From Bacteroidales bacterium (GTDB lineage: Bacteria; Bacteroidota; Bacteroidia; Bacteroidales; JAADJA01), in the NCBI GenBank assembly GCA_029934735.1, contig JAOZLR010000025.1, positions 1 to 16,964 on the forward strand: DNA of 16,964 nt. Direction: 5' to 3'. Positions 7,002 through 15,563 of the stretch are shown here, one piece after another; position 1 is the first letter of the stretch; each line of letters begins with the position of its first letter. A model generated the notes under the pieces. The model saw only the letters and a program-made list of their open reading frames with translations. It searched no databases and was not told the origin of the DNA. The translations under genes and the position numbers were made by a program.

Positions 7002-8882
7002 TTATTTGTCAACAAATTGGTTAAACCAGAGTTCAAGGGATATTAAACCCCAAAGTGCTCTACCGAATGGTCTTTCTGAATTCAATAACAGGCCAATCTT
7101 ATCCGGGTTGAAAATCCCTCTCTCTTTTGCACTTTTTGATTGAAGAATATCACGAACAAAGTCAGACACTTCACCATTTTTCATCCAGATATGCAAAGGT
7201 ACCGGAAAACCCATTTTGTCCTTCCTGTTATATATCGTAGGTGGTAAAATATCTTTGACTGCTTTTTTTAAGAGATGTTTCATCTCTCCACCTTTAAATT
7301 TCATAGCTGCCGGCATTTTAGAAACAAGGTCGACAATCCTTCTGTCGAGCAAAGGAACTCTTGATTCCAGAGACGCTGCCATACTGACTCTGTCTTCAAC
7401 CTGGAGTAGTCCAGGTAAACTTCCGAACATATCAAAATGAGTCATTTTATTGTAGAATGATTTTGTATCAGGATTATTAAAAATTTCCTGAAAATGCCGG
7501 AATACCTTTTCTTTGTCAAAATCCTTTATGAAATCATCAGTAAAATAATCCATTGATGAACTGCTTCGGTCAAGCAGGTTGAAATAGCTTCTGTCCATTT
7601 CTTCGAAAGCGCCTTTGCGCCAAAAGTCCCTGATCATTGGTATGTACCTATGAATATAAGGGAGATTAGGTATAATGGAAGATAGAGAAACGATGTGTTC
7701 ACCCTCCTCATTAGTTTCCTTAATAGCACCCTTGATAGCCTGCCCGAAATAGGCAACCATATAGCGGGCGTATCCTCCAAAGATCTCATCACCTCCCTGG
7801 CCTCCAAGGGCTACCGTGACATTTTGTTTTGCAAGTTTTGAAACCATATATTGGGGGAAAGAGCCGGGGCCTGCAACAGGCTCATCCAAATGATATATTA
7901 ATTTAGGTAATATTTCTGTAAAATCTTTTGCAGTGGGGTAAATAGTGTGAATTTTTGCTCCGGCTTTTTTAGCAACTTCGCGTGCGTATTTTGTTTCGTC
8001 GAAATCTTCACTTTCATTAAATGCACCTGTAAACGTCTGTAAGTTGTCAAGATAATTTGAAGAAATTAATGTAACGATACTCGAATCCATTCCACCACTG
8101 AGATATGTGCCCACTGGAACATCGCTTCTCAATTGAATTTTAATAGTGTCATCAAGTAATCTTTTTAGTTCATTAACGAAAAAATGCTTTGTATGATCGT
8201 AGTCAAGATGAAAATCAGGTTCCCAGTATTTAACCTGATTTGATTTCATCGTATTCAGGTTAATTGTAATATAATGGCCTGGAAGTACTTTCCTGATATC
8301 TTTAAATAGTGTTTTATCACCTAAAATAAATTGAAATGTCAGATACTCATTCATTGAGTCATAGTCAGGTTCTGCTTTTACTGACGGGTGTGCAAGTATA
8401 GCTTTTATTTCTGATGCAAAAATGAACTGCTCCTTTTTATCAGAAAAATACAAAGGCTTAATACCAAAATGATCACGAGCAATGAAGATGTTTGACTTGA
8501 CCTTGTCATAAATTACAAAGGCAAACATCCCATTAAGCAGATCAACACACCTTTCTCCATACTCCTCATACATCTTTAGAATTACCTCAGTATCTGAATT
8601 AGTCTCAAATCTATATCCACGAACTATTAAGGAATCCCTTAATTCAATATAGTTGTAGATTTCTCCATTAAAGATTATTGTGTTAGTTCCGGAAGTCATA
8701 GGCTGTCTTCCGTTTTTAATATCAATGATAGAAAGCCTTTTATGATAAAAACCTACCTGGTTCTCAATAAAGTATCCCTCATCATCAGGACCCCTATGGC
8801 TGATTTTATCAGCCATTTCCTTTAATATCCTTAACTCAGGAGGGTTATGACTTTTATTTACTATTCCGACTATTCCGCACAC
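7002..8882 (-). CDS. asnB: Asparagine synthase (glutamine-hydrolysing)-type amidotransferase; possible uronic acid amidation enzyme
   Basis: 626 residues, the usual length for the family. The N-terminal class II glutaminase domain begins MCGIVGIVN, with the nucleophile Cys2 plus HKRLSIID, FNGEIYNY and SDTEVIL. The C-terminal synthetase domain holds the pyrophosphate-binding loop SGGMDSS at residues 262-268 and later SLESRVPLLDRRIVDL. The start is GTG at 8882-8880: an in-frame TAA lies directly before it, and Cys must follow Met for the active site. The family transfers ammonia from glutamine to a carboxylate activated by AMP. Homologues in polysaccharide clusters (WbpS of Pseudomonas and Porphyromonas type) turn sugar uronates into uronamides. 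With a nucleotide-sugar dehydrogenase 14 bp downstream, that is at least as plausible as free asparagine synthesis (inference). It is the first gene of the minus-strand run, downstream of a candidate promoter. Confidence 0.92.
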   Translation of the reverse strand: MCGIVGIVNKSHNPPELRILKEMADKISHRGPDDEGYFIENQVGFYHKRLSIIDIKNGRQPMTSGTNTIIFNGEIYNYIELRDSLIVRGYRFETNSDTEVILKMYEEYGERCVDLLNGMFAFVIYDKVKSNIFIARDHFGIKPLYFSDKKEQFIFASEIKAILAHPSVKAEPDYDSMNEYLTFQFILGDKTLFKDIRKVLPGHYITINLNTMKSNQVKYWEPDFHLDYDHTKHFFVNELKRLLDDTIKIQLRSDVPVGTYLSGGMDSSIVTLISSNYLDNLQTFTGAFNESEDFDETKYAREVAKKAGAKIHTIYPTAKDFTEILPKLIYHLDEPVAGPGSFPQYMVSKLAKQNVTVALGGQGGDEIFGGYARYMVAYFGQAIKGAIKETNEEGEHIVSLSSIIPNLPYIHRYIPMIRDFWRKGAFEEMDRSYFNLLDRSSSSMDYFTDDFIKDFDKEKVFRHFQEIFNNPDTKSFYNKMTHFDMFGSLPGLLQVEDRVSMAASLESRVPLLDRRIVDLVSKMPAAMKFKGGEMKHLLKKAVKDILPPTIYNRKDKMGFPVPLHIWMKNGEVSDFVRDILQSKSAKERGIFNPDKIGLLLNSERPFGRALWGLISLELWFNQFVDK

Positions 8883-9255
8883 TTAATTGATGTTTTAGTT
8901 ATGTAAGTTAGTTAAATTTATCCTTTCTTGCATTTTGTGATTTAGATTTTTATGCAAATATAACACATAAATATTTATCACTTATATGGAGAGTACGAAT
9001 TCAATATTGTTATGTTTCAAACAAAGTATTCGGTTTGATGAATAATTTTTTCTTTTTCCTTTTTATAAATGTACTAACTGACATCTGATGTAGCCTCTCC
9101 GATAGCTCCATTTATTATCCAATATCGTAGAGCATACAACGCTGCCCAAGCATTATGCTATTTATGTTACACTTGTATTGGGTTGAGATTCAGTGTGTCA
9201 TGTTTTGTGGTATAATTGTTTAAAGAACTCTATCGTAATAATTAATTTTCATTAT
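8883..9255. other. Divergent intergenic region
   Basis: 373 bp between the minus-strand operon and the plus-strand surface-protein gene. It must hold promoters for both. On the plus strand, TATAATTG at 9211-9218 is one mismatch from TAnnTTTG and lies ~38 bp upstream of the ATG at 9256, but it has no convincing upstream partner. Stretch 9075-9165 is less AT-rich than its surroundings. I see no tRNA, riboswitch or insertion sequence, and no convincing gene. Confidence 0.6.
8955..8962 (-). promoter_or_regulatory. Candidate Bacteroidota -7 promoter element for the glycan-modification operon
   Basis: The minus strand reads TATATTTG, a full match to the Bacteroidota -7 consensus TAnnTTTG, about 73 bp upstream of the asparagine-synthase-like GTG start. 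I see no clear TTTG-type -33 element at the expected spacing. In AT-rich DNA the match could be chance. Confidence 0.4.
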
Positions 9256-12200
9256 ATGAAAAGAGTAAATTACCATAATTATAACAGGCAAATTCATTTA
9301 AGGATATCATTTATTGGTTTTACTATATTAATGCTTGTTTTGTATGGGAGTATCTTATTCGCACAGGATACAATATATATAGATCCAACAAACTTAAATG
9401 ATCCACAGGAGGACGGTACAAATATTCATCCGTTTGATTCTTGGGATGATTTAACTTGGACACCTGCATATATGAATAGTAAAACATTTTTACAAAAGCG
9501 GGGAACGGAGTTTTTTACAAGCAACACATTTGAGATAGCAAATGGTAGTGATATAGTGTTTGGTGCTTATGGAGGCGGAATAGATCCTATAATATTATCC
9601 TCTACAATAGGTTTAGAAATTTTAGATATTCAGTATTCTAAAAATATTACTGTAAAAAATTTAATAATAAAAGGTGATACATTGGATTCTGGGAAACCTA
9701 AAGCAAAATGTTGTATTAGATTTTGGGGGGCTTGGAATAATGATAATTCATTTTATCAAAATAATGTTATAGATAGTTGTAATTTAATAAATGCTGTTTG
9801 GGGTATAAGGAATATGTATGGTAGAGGATTAACCGTATCTAATACTGAAGTTCAATACATTGGAGAAGATGGGATCTATTGCAAAAAGGGTAGAGATTTA
9901 AAAGTTTTAAGTAGTTATATTCATGATGTTAACACTAAATGGTTTTATATTGGACATACACAAGCACAAGCACCTGGAGATTGTATTCAAATGACAGATG
10001 ATTTAGAGACTTTTTTGATAGAAGGCAATGTTATTGATAAATCAAATACAGGTAATAAGTTTTGTATTATTTATACCGATGGTGTAGTTTCAGGTGTCAT
10101 TAAGAATAACACTATGATAACCGCTCCAAGTACATCAGAGGGTGGGTCAGGGATTTATGTAGGTTCAGGGACTAATATTTCAATTGAGATAAAAAATAAT
10201 ACATTTGAAGGGGAACTTTCAGGAATTTCTTCTTATGGAGCAATAAATGCTCACCATAATATTTTTACAACACTTGGTTATGGTGTTTACTGTTACAGTA
10301 CGGTTAATCAATCTAATATTTATAATAATATATTTTATCATAACAATATAGGAATTAGAGCTAATGCTTCTGATATTAAAAATAATATATTTTTGAATAT
10401 GGAAAGTGGGAATGCAATAAGTGGTGGAGGTAATTGGACATCTGATTACAATTGTTATTATGGTTGCAATCCAGAAGAAGATACCCATTACATAACGGAC
10501 TCTCCAAAATTTGTAGATACAGCAAATTTAGATTTTCATTTGCTACCGACTTCACCCTGTATAGATGCAGGTACAGATGTAGGGTTGACGCTAGATGCAG
10601 ACGGAACACCCTTGCCACAGGGTAATGGTTTTGATATGGGCGTGTTTGAATATATCATACAAGGTGGAGGAGGAGACGAGATATACATAGACCCGACCAA
10701 TTCGGGTAATCCTGGACAGAACGGCACAATGTTAAATCCTTACGATAATTGGGAAGACATTCCCTGGAGTGATACAGCACAGATTAATGGCAAGTCAATA
10801 CTTCAGAAAAGAGGAACCATTTGTGAAACAAGTAGCACATATACTGTAACCAACGCCACAGGCGTAACCATAGGATCTTACGGAGACGGTGACCTTCCTG
10901 TCTTGTATTCAACAAACACAGGAAATCACATAATAGATTTTGTATGGTCAAAAGATTGTATAGTAAAAGACCTGATAGTAAGAGGAGATACAACCGCAAG
11001 CGGAGTAGCTCTATCAACCTCAGCCATCCGTGTGTATGGATATCCTTATCAGAATGCATCATTAAACAATAATATCCAAATAGAAAACTGTACTTTCGAA
11101 AATGCAGAATTCGGAGTAAGACTTGTAAACATAGATGGAGTAACCATAAACAATTGTGAGATAAGCAATATAGAAGAAGACGGTATATACGCCAATAGTG
11201 CTGAAAACCTTGAAATCTCCTATTGTAATATCCATGATGTTAATCTAAAATGGTTTCATATAGGACAAACACAAGCAGAATCTCCCGGCGACGGCATTGA
11301 ACTGGTTGACGATTGTAGTAATTATAATATCCATCATAATACCATCGATCGATCCAATTCAGGAAATAAATTCTGTTTCAGTTATAGCGCACTATCACCA
11401 AACAGCATCAGTGGAGTGTTTGATCATAATGAATGTATCACTCCCCTTTCTTCAGGAGATGGAGGAGCCGCAATATATATCGGACAGGGAGATAGCCAGG
11501 AGATATGCTATAATACAATAGAGGGAGAACTTCCCGGAGTAATAACAATGTCAGATAATTTGAATATATATTATAACATATTTAAACATCTCCCATTCGG
11601 AATTTTAAGTTTAACATCAACCACACCTACCACAATAGAGAATAATGTTTTTCACGATGTTAGAACACACATACAGGGAGGAAACCTTTCGGCAAAGAAT
11701 AATATATTCGACTTCACACAATCAGGAGATGTAGCCATAAATCTTACCTCCCCATCAGTTCTTGACGAAAGTAATAATCTCTATTCAAATGGCACAGGAG
11801 GCAATAACTCAGTGATAGGAGATCCTATGTTCGTAAATCCGTCTGCAGAAGATTTTCATTTGCAGGATGGCTCACCCTGTTTTGATGCAGGCCTCGATAT
11901 CGGCCTCTCGGTTGATATGGATAGTATCTCAGTACCCCAGGGATTATTACCCGAAATAGGAATTTTTGAGCTGATAGAAACAAACACCAGCCCTGAAATA
12001 GAAGCGCAAAGTTTTGCTTTAGAAGAAAATTCAAATAATGGAACAGTAGTAGGAACAGTAGTAGCCACAGATCCTGATGCAGGCCAGGCGCTGACCTATT
12101 CAATTACATCAGGCAATACAAACAATGCATTCAATATAAGCTCCGCAACAGGAGAGTTGACCGTATCAAACGGCACAATGCTTGATTATGAAACCACACC

Positions 12201-14712
12201 AACATTCAACCTTACAATACAAGTACAGGATAATGGAGTGGGCAATCTTACAGCTCAGGCAACCATAACCGTAAACCTGACAGATGTGAACGAAGTACCT
12301 ATTATTCAGGATCAGGGTTTTGCAGTAGCAGAAAACACTACAAATGGAATCCAGTTTGGAGCAGTCACAGCTACAGACCCTGATAACGGTCAGACACTGA
12401 CCTTTTCAATAACATCAGGAAACACAAATAATGCATTCAATATAAGCTCCGCAACAGGAGAGTTGACCGTATCAAACGGCACAATGCTTGATTATGAAAC
12501 CACACCAACATTCAACCTTACAATACAGGTGCAGGATAATGGCGTTGGCAATCTCACGGCGCAGGCAACCATAACCGTAAACCTGACAGATGTGAACGAA
12601 GTACCTGTTATTCAGAATCAGAGTTTCACAGTAGCAGAAAACGCTACGAATGGAACACTGGCTGGAACAGTAACTGCTACAGATCCTGATAACGGTCAGA
12701 CACTTACCTTTTCAATAACATCAGGCAATACAAATAGCGCATTTAATATAAACTCAACAACAGGAGAACTGACTGTGTCAAACAGTGCAGCTTTAGATTA
12801 TGAAGCTACCCCTGTCTTCAGCCTCACAGTACAGGTTCAGGATAATGGTCAGGGAAGCTTAACAGATCAGGCAACGATAACTGTAAATCTGACAGATCAG
12901 AATGAGGCACCTGTAATCTATAACCAAAGTTTTACTATAGAAGAAACTATTGGTACAGGAGAGCTTGTCGGAGTAGTACAGGCCAGCGATCCTGATAATG
13001 GTCAGACACTTACTTTTAGTATAGCATCAGGTAATATTGACAATGCCTTTGCAATAGATCCACTGACAGGAGAGTTAACAGTAGCCGACAGTACAGTTTT
13101 GGACTTTACCACTTATCCTGTCTATTATCTCAATGTAGAAGTTCAGGATGATGGAGCGGGAAATCTGACGGATAATGCAACAGTAACAGTAAGCCTTTCA
13201 GATGTTAATCAAGTGCCGGAAATAGAAGCACAAAGTTTCGCTTTAGAAGAAAATTCAAACAACGGAGCAGTAGTAGGAACAGTAGTAGCCATTGATCCTG
13301 ATGCAGGCCAAACTCTTACATTTAGCATAATCTCTGGTAATATTGGAGATGCTTTTGTAATAGACTCACAAACCGGAGAACTGACAGTTACAAACACGAC
13401 AGTGTTAGATTATGAAACAACACCAACTTTCAACCTCACAGTACAGGTTCAGGATAATGGAGTAGGTAATCTGACAGCTCAGGCAACCGTAACCGTAAAC
13501 CTGACAGATGTTAATGAAACACCAGAAATTGAAGATCAAAGTTTCATAATCGCAGAAAATAGTGCCAATGGCGAACTTGTAGGAGTTGTACAGGCTACAG
13601 ATCCTGATAATGGTCAGGCACTTGCATTCAACATAATATCAGGTAATGTTGATAATGCCTTTGCAATAGATCCACTGACAGGAGAGTTAACAGTAGCCGA
13701 CAGTACAGTTCTTAACTTCACAGTTAACCCTGTTTATTATCTTAATGTAGAAGTTCAGGACAACGGGCAAGGAAATCTGACAGACGACGCCACAATAACA
13801 GTAGTCCTTACAGATGTTAATCAGATTCCTGAAATATTGGCTCAAAGTTTTGCTTTAGAAGAAAATTCAAGCAACGGAGCAGTAGTAGGAACAGTCGTAG
13901 CCATTGATCCTGATGCAGGACAAACTCTTACATTTAGCATAACCTCTGGTAATATTGGAGATGCTTTTGCAATAGACTCACAAACTGGAGAACTGACAGT
14001 CATAAATACGACAGTGTTAGATTATGAAACTACCCCTGTTTTCAGCCTCACAGTTCAGGTTCAGGATAATGGAGTGGGTAATCTCACGGCACAGGCAACA
14101 ATAACCGTAAATCTGACAGATGTTAATGAAATTCCTGAGATGGATGATTATACATTTGAAATAGACGAGTTCAGCCCTGATGGGGTGGAAGTAGGGATAG
14201 TAGAAGCAATAGATCCTGATAACGGCCAGACAATCACATATTCCATAACTGCCGGAAACACAGATGATGCATTTGATATAGATGCAATGACCGGAGTAAT
14301 CTTAGTCCAGAATAGTGAAGCACTGGATTATGGAATTAATCCACAGTTCAATCTGATCATAAAAGCTGAAGATAACGGACAAGGTAATCTGTTCACAGAG
14401 TCAAATGTGACGATAGACGTTATTCAGATAACCCAAATGAACGAACCCGGTAGTCAAATAGGAATAACAATGTCACTATTTCCAAATCCTTCAAATGGTA
14501 ATATCAATATTGATGCTGCTAATGTGAAAGGAGATAAGTTGACAATAAAGATATTCAACGTCAGGGGAGAGCAAATTCTGGATAAAGAATATGAAAATTG
14601 CACATCAGAATTTAGTGACAGATTACATGTAGGTGAATATCCGAAGGGCGTTTATATTATTTATCTAATCAATGAGCACTCTGTTATTCAGGAGAAGTTT
14701 GTGAAGTTGTAA
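9256..14712 (+). CDS. Giant T9SS-exported surface protein: two beta-helix modules, eight cadherin-like repeats, type A sorting domain
   Basis: 1818 residues from the ATG at 9256. The frame is open back to a GTG at 9193, but the signal peptide (RISFIGFTILMLVLYGSILFAQ, split here by its hydrophobic core) is placed correctly only from 9256. Order after it: beta-helix module 1 (from DTIYIDPTN, residue ~38), module 2 (from DEIYIDPTN, ~474), eight cadherin-like repeats of 102 residues (~913-1730), and a ~88-residue T9SS C-terminal domain with SLFPNPSNG and a final KGVYIIYL...EKFVKL. Both beta-helix modules show stacked 'NN.F...I..N' turns and end with PC-I/F-DAG followed by an MGVFEY/IGIFEL-type tail, as in choice-of-anchor-Q-type Bacteroidota proteins. 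The cadherin repeats keep probable Ca-binding residues (DPDNGQ/DPDAGQ, LDYE, DVNE). Likely exported through the Sec system and T9SS to the cell surface or medium, as an adhesin or glycan-binding/degrading protein. No catalytic residues could be assigned, so enzyme activity is open. Confidence 0.93.
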   Translation: MKRVNYHNYNRQIHLRISFIGFTILMLVLYGSILFAQDTIYIDPTNLNDPQEDGTNIHPFDSWDDLTWTPAYMNSKTFLQKRGTEFFTSNTFEIANGSDIVFGAYGGGIDPIILSSTIGLEILDIQYSKNITVKNLIIKGDTLDSGKPKAKCCIRFWGAWNNDNSFYQNNVIDSCNLINAVWGIRNMYGRGLTVSNTEVQYIGEDGIYCKKGRDLKVLSSYIHDVNTKWFYIGHTQAQAPGDCIQMTDDLETFLIEGNVIDKSNTGNKFCIIYTDGVVSGVIKNNTMITAPSTSEGGSGIYVGSGTNISIEIKNNTFEGELSGISSYGAINAHHNIFTTLGYGVYCYSTVNQSNIYNNIFYHNNIGIRANASDIKNNIFLNMESGNAISGGGNWTSDYNCYYGCNPEEDTHYITDSPKFVDTANLDFHLLPTSPCIDAGTDVGLTLDADGTPLPQGNGFDMGVFEYIIQGGGGDEIYIDPTNSGNPGQNGTMLNPYDNWEDIPWSDTAQINGKSILQKRGTICETSSTYTVTNATGVTIGSYGDGDLPVLYSTNTGNHIIDFVWSKDCIVKDLIVRGDTTASGVALSTSAIRVYGYPYQNASLNNNIQIENCTFENAEFGVRLVNIDGVTINNCEISNIEEDGIYANSAENLEISYCNIHDVNLKWFHIGQTQAESPGDGIELVDDCSNYNIHHNTIDRSNSGNKFCFSYSALSPNSISGVFDHNECITPLSSGDGGAAIYIGQGDSQEICYNTIEGELPGVITMSDNLNIYYNIFKHLPFGILSLTSTTPTTIENNVFHDVRTHIQGGNLSAKNNIFDFTQSGDVAINLTSPSVLDESNNLYSNGTGGNNSVIGDPMFVNPSAEDFHLQDGSPCFDAGLDIGLSVDMDSISVPQGLLPEIGIFELIETNTSPEIEAQSFALEENSNNGTVVGTVVATDPDAGQALTYSITSGNTNNAFNISSATGELTVSNGTMLDYETTPTFNLTIQVQDNGVGNLTAQATITVNLTDVNEVPIIQDQGFAVAENTTNGIQFGAVTATDPDNGQTLTFSITSGNTNNAFNISSATGELTVSNGTMLDYETTPTFNLTIQVQDNGVGNLTAQATITVNLTDVNEVPVIQNQSFTVAENATNGTLAGTVTATDPDNGQTLTFSITSGNTNSAFNINSTTGELTVSNSAALDYEATPVFSLTVQVQDNGQGSLTDQATITVNLTDQNEAPVIYNQSFTIEETIGTGELVGVVQASDPDNGQTLTFSIASGNIDNAFAIDPLTGELTVADSTVLDFTTYPVYYLNVEVQDDGAGNLTDNATVTVSLSDVNQVPEIEAQSFALEENSNNGAVVGTVVAIDPDAGQTLTFSIISGNIGDAFVIDSQTGELTVTNTTVLDYETTPTFNLTVQVQDNGVGNLTAQATVTVNLTDVNETPEIEDQSFIIAENSANGELVGVVQATDPDNGQALAFNIISGNVDNAFAIDPLTGELTVADSTVLNFTVNPVYYLNVEVQDNGQGNLTDDATITVVLTDVNQIPEILAQSFALEENSSNGAVVGTVVAIDPDAGQTLTFSITSGNIGDAFAIDSQTGELTVINTTVLDYETTPVFSLTVQVQDNGVGNLTAQATITVNLTDVNEIPEMDDYTFEIDEFSPDGVEVGIVEAIDPDNGQTITYSITAGNTDDAFDIDAMTGVILVQNSEALDYGINPQFNLIIKAEDNGQGNLFTESNVTIDVIQITQMNEPGSQIGITMSLFPNPSNGNINIDAANVKGDKLTIKIFNVRGEQILDKEYENCTSEFSDRLHVGEYPKGVYIIYLINEHSVIQEKFVKL
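9367..11991 (+). repeat. Tandem duplication of a ~437-residue beta-helix module
   Basis: Module 1 spans 9367-10674 (436 codons) and module 2 spans 10675-11991 (439 codons). They align from end to end: DTIYIDPTN / DEIYIDPTN, FLQKRGT / ILQKRGT, GEDGIYCKKGRDLKV / EEDGIYANSAENLEI, HDVNTKWFYIGHTQAQAPGD / HDVNLKWFHIGQTQAESPGD, SNTGNKFC / SNSGNKFC, and PCIDAGTDVGLTLDADG / PCFDAGLDIGLSVDMDS. The DNA has diverged well beyond a recent copy, and base composition differs between the two. The repeated W-F/H-IG-TQA..PGD segment is the best-conserved part and probably marks the functional face. Confidence 0.88.
11992..14445 (+). repeat. Eight cadherin-like repeats with an exact 306-bp period
   Basis: Repeats begin at the conserved Pro codon at 11992, 12298, 12604, 12910, 13216, 13522, 13828 and 14134. 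All seven spacings are exactly 306 bp (102 residues), with no indel. Each has a [P]-x-I-x-x-Q-S-F start, AEN/EEN, DPDNGQ or DPDAGQ, TGELTV, LDYE or a variant, VQDNG and DVNE, matching cadherin Ca-binding positions. Repeat 8 is the most divergent and leads into the sorting domain. Long exact DNA matches link repeats 1 and 2 (98 nt, 12124-12221 and 12430-12527) and repeats 4 and 6 (57 nt, 13042-13098 and 13654-13710). Confidence 0.93.
14446..14709 (+). other. T9SS type A C-terminal sorting domain
   Basis: The last ~88 residues after NEPG. They contain SLFPNPSNGNINID, a KIFNVRGEQIL strand pair, and the closing YPKGVYIIYLI ... EKFVKL. This is the standard Por-secretion C-terminal signature, which is recognised by the T9SS translocon and normally removed by the PorU sortase, often with attachment of the cargo to a lipopolysaccharide. 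Confidence 0.93.
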
Positions 14713-14736
14713 ATAACATCACTAAATAATAAAAAA

Positions 14737-14770
14737 CCCTCTCTGAATTTTCAGGGAGGGTTTTTGTTTT
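14737..14770. terminator. Bidirectional intrinsic terminator between convergent genes
   Basis: Stem CCCTCTCTGA (14737-14746), loop ATTT, stem TCAGGGAGGG (14751-14760): ten pairs with one T-G wobble, then TTTTTGTTTT. Upstream AAAAAA gives a T-run on the other strand. It lies 25 bp after the surface-protein stop and 18-27 bp beyond the peroxiredoxin stop, so it can serve both genes. Confidence 0.92.
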
Positions 14771-14787
14771 ATAGTAGTTAAGCAGAA

Positions 14788-15423
14788 CTAGTGTGAAGCA
14801 AGATAATCTGCAACACCGTTAGCTGTTGGCTCCATTGCATCATCGCCAGGGTGCCAGTCAGCAGGGCAAACTTCACCATGATCCTCAACATATTGCCATG
14901 CATCAACCATCCTAAGAGTTTCGTCAACACTTCTTCCCAAAGGAAGGTCGTTTACAACCTGATGACGTACAACTCCCTGCTTATCAATCAAAAATAGACC
15001 TCTGTACGCAACAGCTTCACCATCAAATACAGATTGACCATTTTCTTCATCCACATCATACTCTCCTGCAAGAACATCATAATTTTCAGATATTGTTTTT
15101 GAAAGGTCAGATACTAATGGAAACTTAACTCCCTTAATACCACCATCTTTCAATTCAGTGTTTAACCAGGCCCAATGTGAGAATTTAGAGTCAATAGAAC
15201 ATCCTACAACTGCAACATTTCTTTTTTCAAACTCATCCAGTTTCTTCTGGAAGGCCAAAATTTCAGTTGGGCAGACAAATGTAAAATCCAAAGGATAAAA
15301 GAAGAAAACAACATATTTCTTCCCAATGTACTGCTCCAGAGAAAATTTTTCAACAAATTCACCGCCATTAACAACGGCATCAGCCTCAAATAAAGGCGCT
15401 TTTTTACCTACTAATACTCCCAT
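14788..15423 (-). CDS. Peroxiredoxin, typical 2-Cys (AhpC/TSA, Prx1 type)
   Basis: 211 residues, cytoplasmic. It reduces hydrogen peroxide and organic hydroperoxides, with thioredoxin or a similar reductant recycling it. The peroxidatic Cys51 lies in DFTFVCPTEI and the resolving Cys186 in HGEVCPADW, the layout of typical 2-Cys enzymes whose Cys pairs across the dimer. The GGLG and C-terminal YF motifs of peroxide-sensitive eukaryotic forms are absent, so it should resist overoxidation (inference). Between YDVLAGEYDV and AYRGLFLID there is a slightly long loop, which I believe is common in Bacteroidota homologues. It is a housekeeping gene unrelated to the glycan genes on both sides. It ends at the shared terminator and has a candidate promoter of its own. 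Confidence 0.95.
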   Translation of the reverse strand: MGVLVGKKAPLFEADAVVNGGEFVEKFSLEQYIGKKYVVFFFYPLDFTFVCPTEILAFQKKLDEFEKRNVAVVGCSIDSKFSHWAWLNTELKDGGIKGVKFPLVSDLSKTISENYDVLAGEYDVDEENGQSVFDGEAVAYRGLFLIDKQGVVRHQVVNDLPLGRSVDETLRMVDAWQYVEDHGEVCPADWHPGDDAMEPTANGVADYLASH

Positions 15424-15469
15424 TTTTTAATTTTTATCAGTTAATACTATTTTGATTTTAAATATTTTG

Positions 15470-15477
15470 CAAAACTA
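15470..15477 (-). promoter_or_regulatory. Candidate Bacteroidota -7 promoter element for the peroxiredoxin gene
   Basis: The minus strand reads TAGTTTTG, matching TAnnTTTG, 47 bp upstream of the ATG at 15423. That would give a leader of about 40 nt. No clear -33 partner is visible. It supports separate transcription of the peroxiredoxin from the polymerase gene upstream. Confidence 0.45.
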
Positions 15478-15529
15478 TGAAAAGTAAAGCTGATTATTAT
15501 TTTATGAAAATAAAACACAAAAAAAATAT

Positions 15530-15560
15530 AAATGTTCAATTTGGTGGGAGATTAACATTT
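15530..15560 (-). terminator. Weak possible terminator after the polymerase-like gene
   Basis: On the minus strand AAATGTT (15560-15554) can pair with AACATTT (15536-15530) around a 17-nt loop, followed by TATATTTTTTTTG. The stem is short and AT-rich, so termination would be partial at best. Confidence 0.25.
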
Positions 15561-15563
15561 TCT

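Noticed and set aside
9075..9165. A 27-codon minus-strand stretch reading NAWAALYALRYWIINGAIGE as part of a possible gene remnant
   Set aside because: It is bounded by stops on both sides, with no start and no recognisable family. It is too short to call a pseudogene, though it is less AT-rich than the rest of the intergenic region.
9193..9255. GTG start 21 codons upstream for the giant surface protein
   Set aside because: The extra residues precede and disturb a normal signal peptide. ATG at 9256 gives the expected short basic start before the hydrophobic core.
10219..12103. Several minus-strand open frames inside the surface-protein gene
   Set aside because: They are low-complexity, lack recognisable domains and lie opposite strongly supported coding sequence with repeat structure.
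11992..14445. CRISPR-like or non-coding tandem repeat
   Set aside because: The period is a multiple of three, reading frame is open throughout, and the units encode clear cadherin-type domains.
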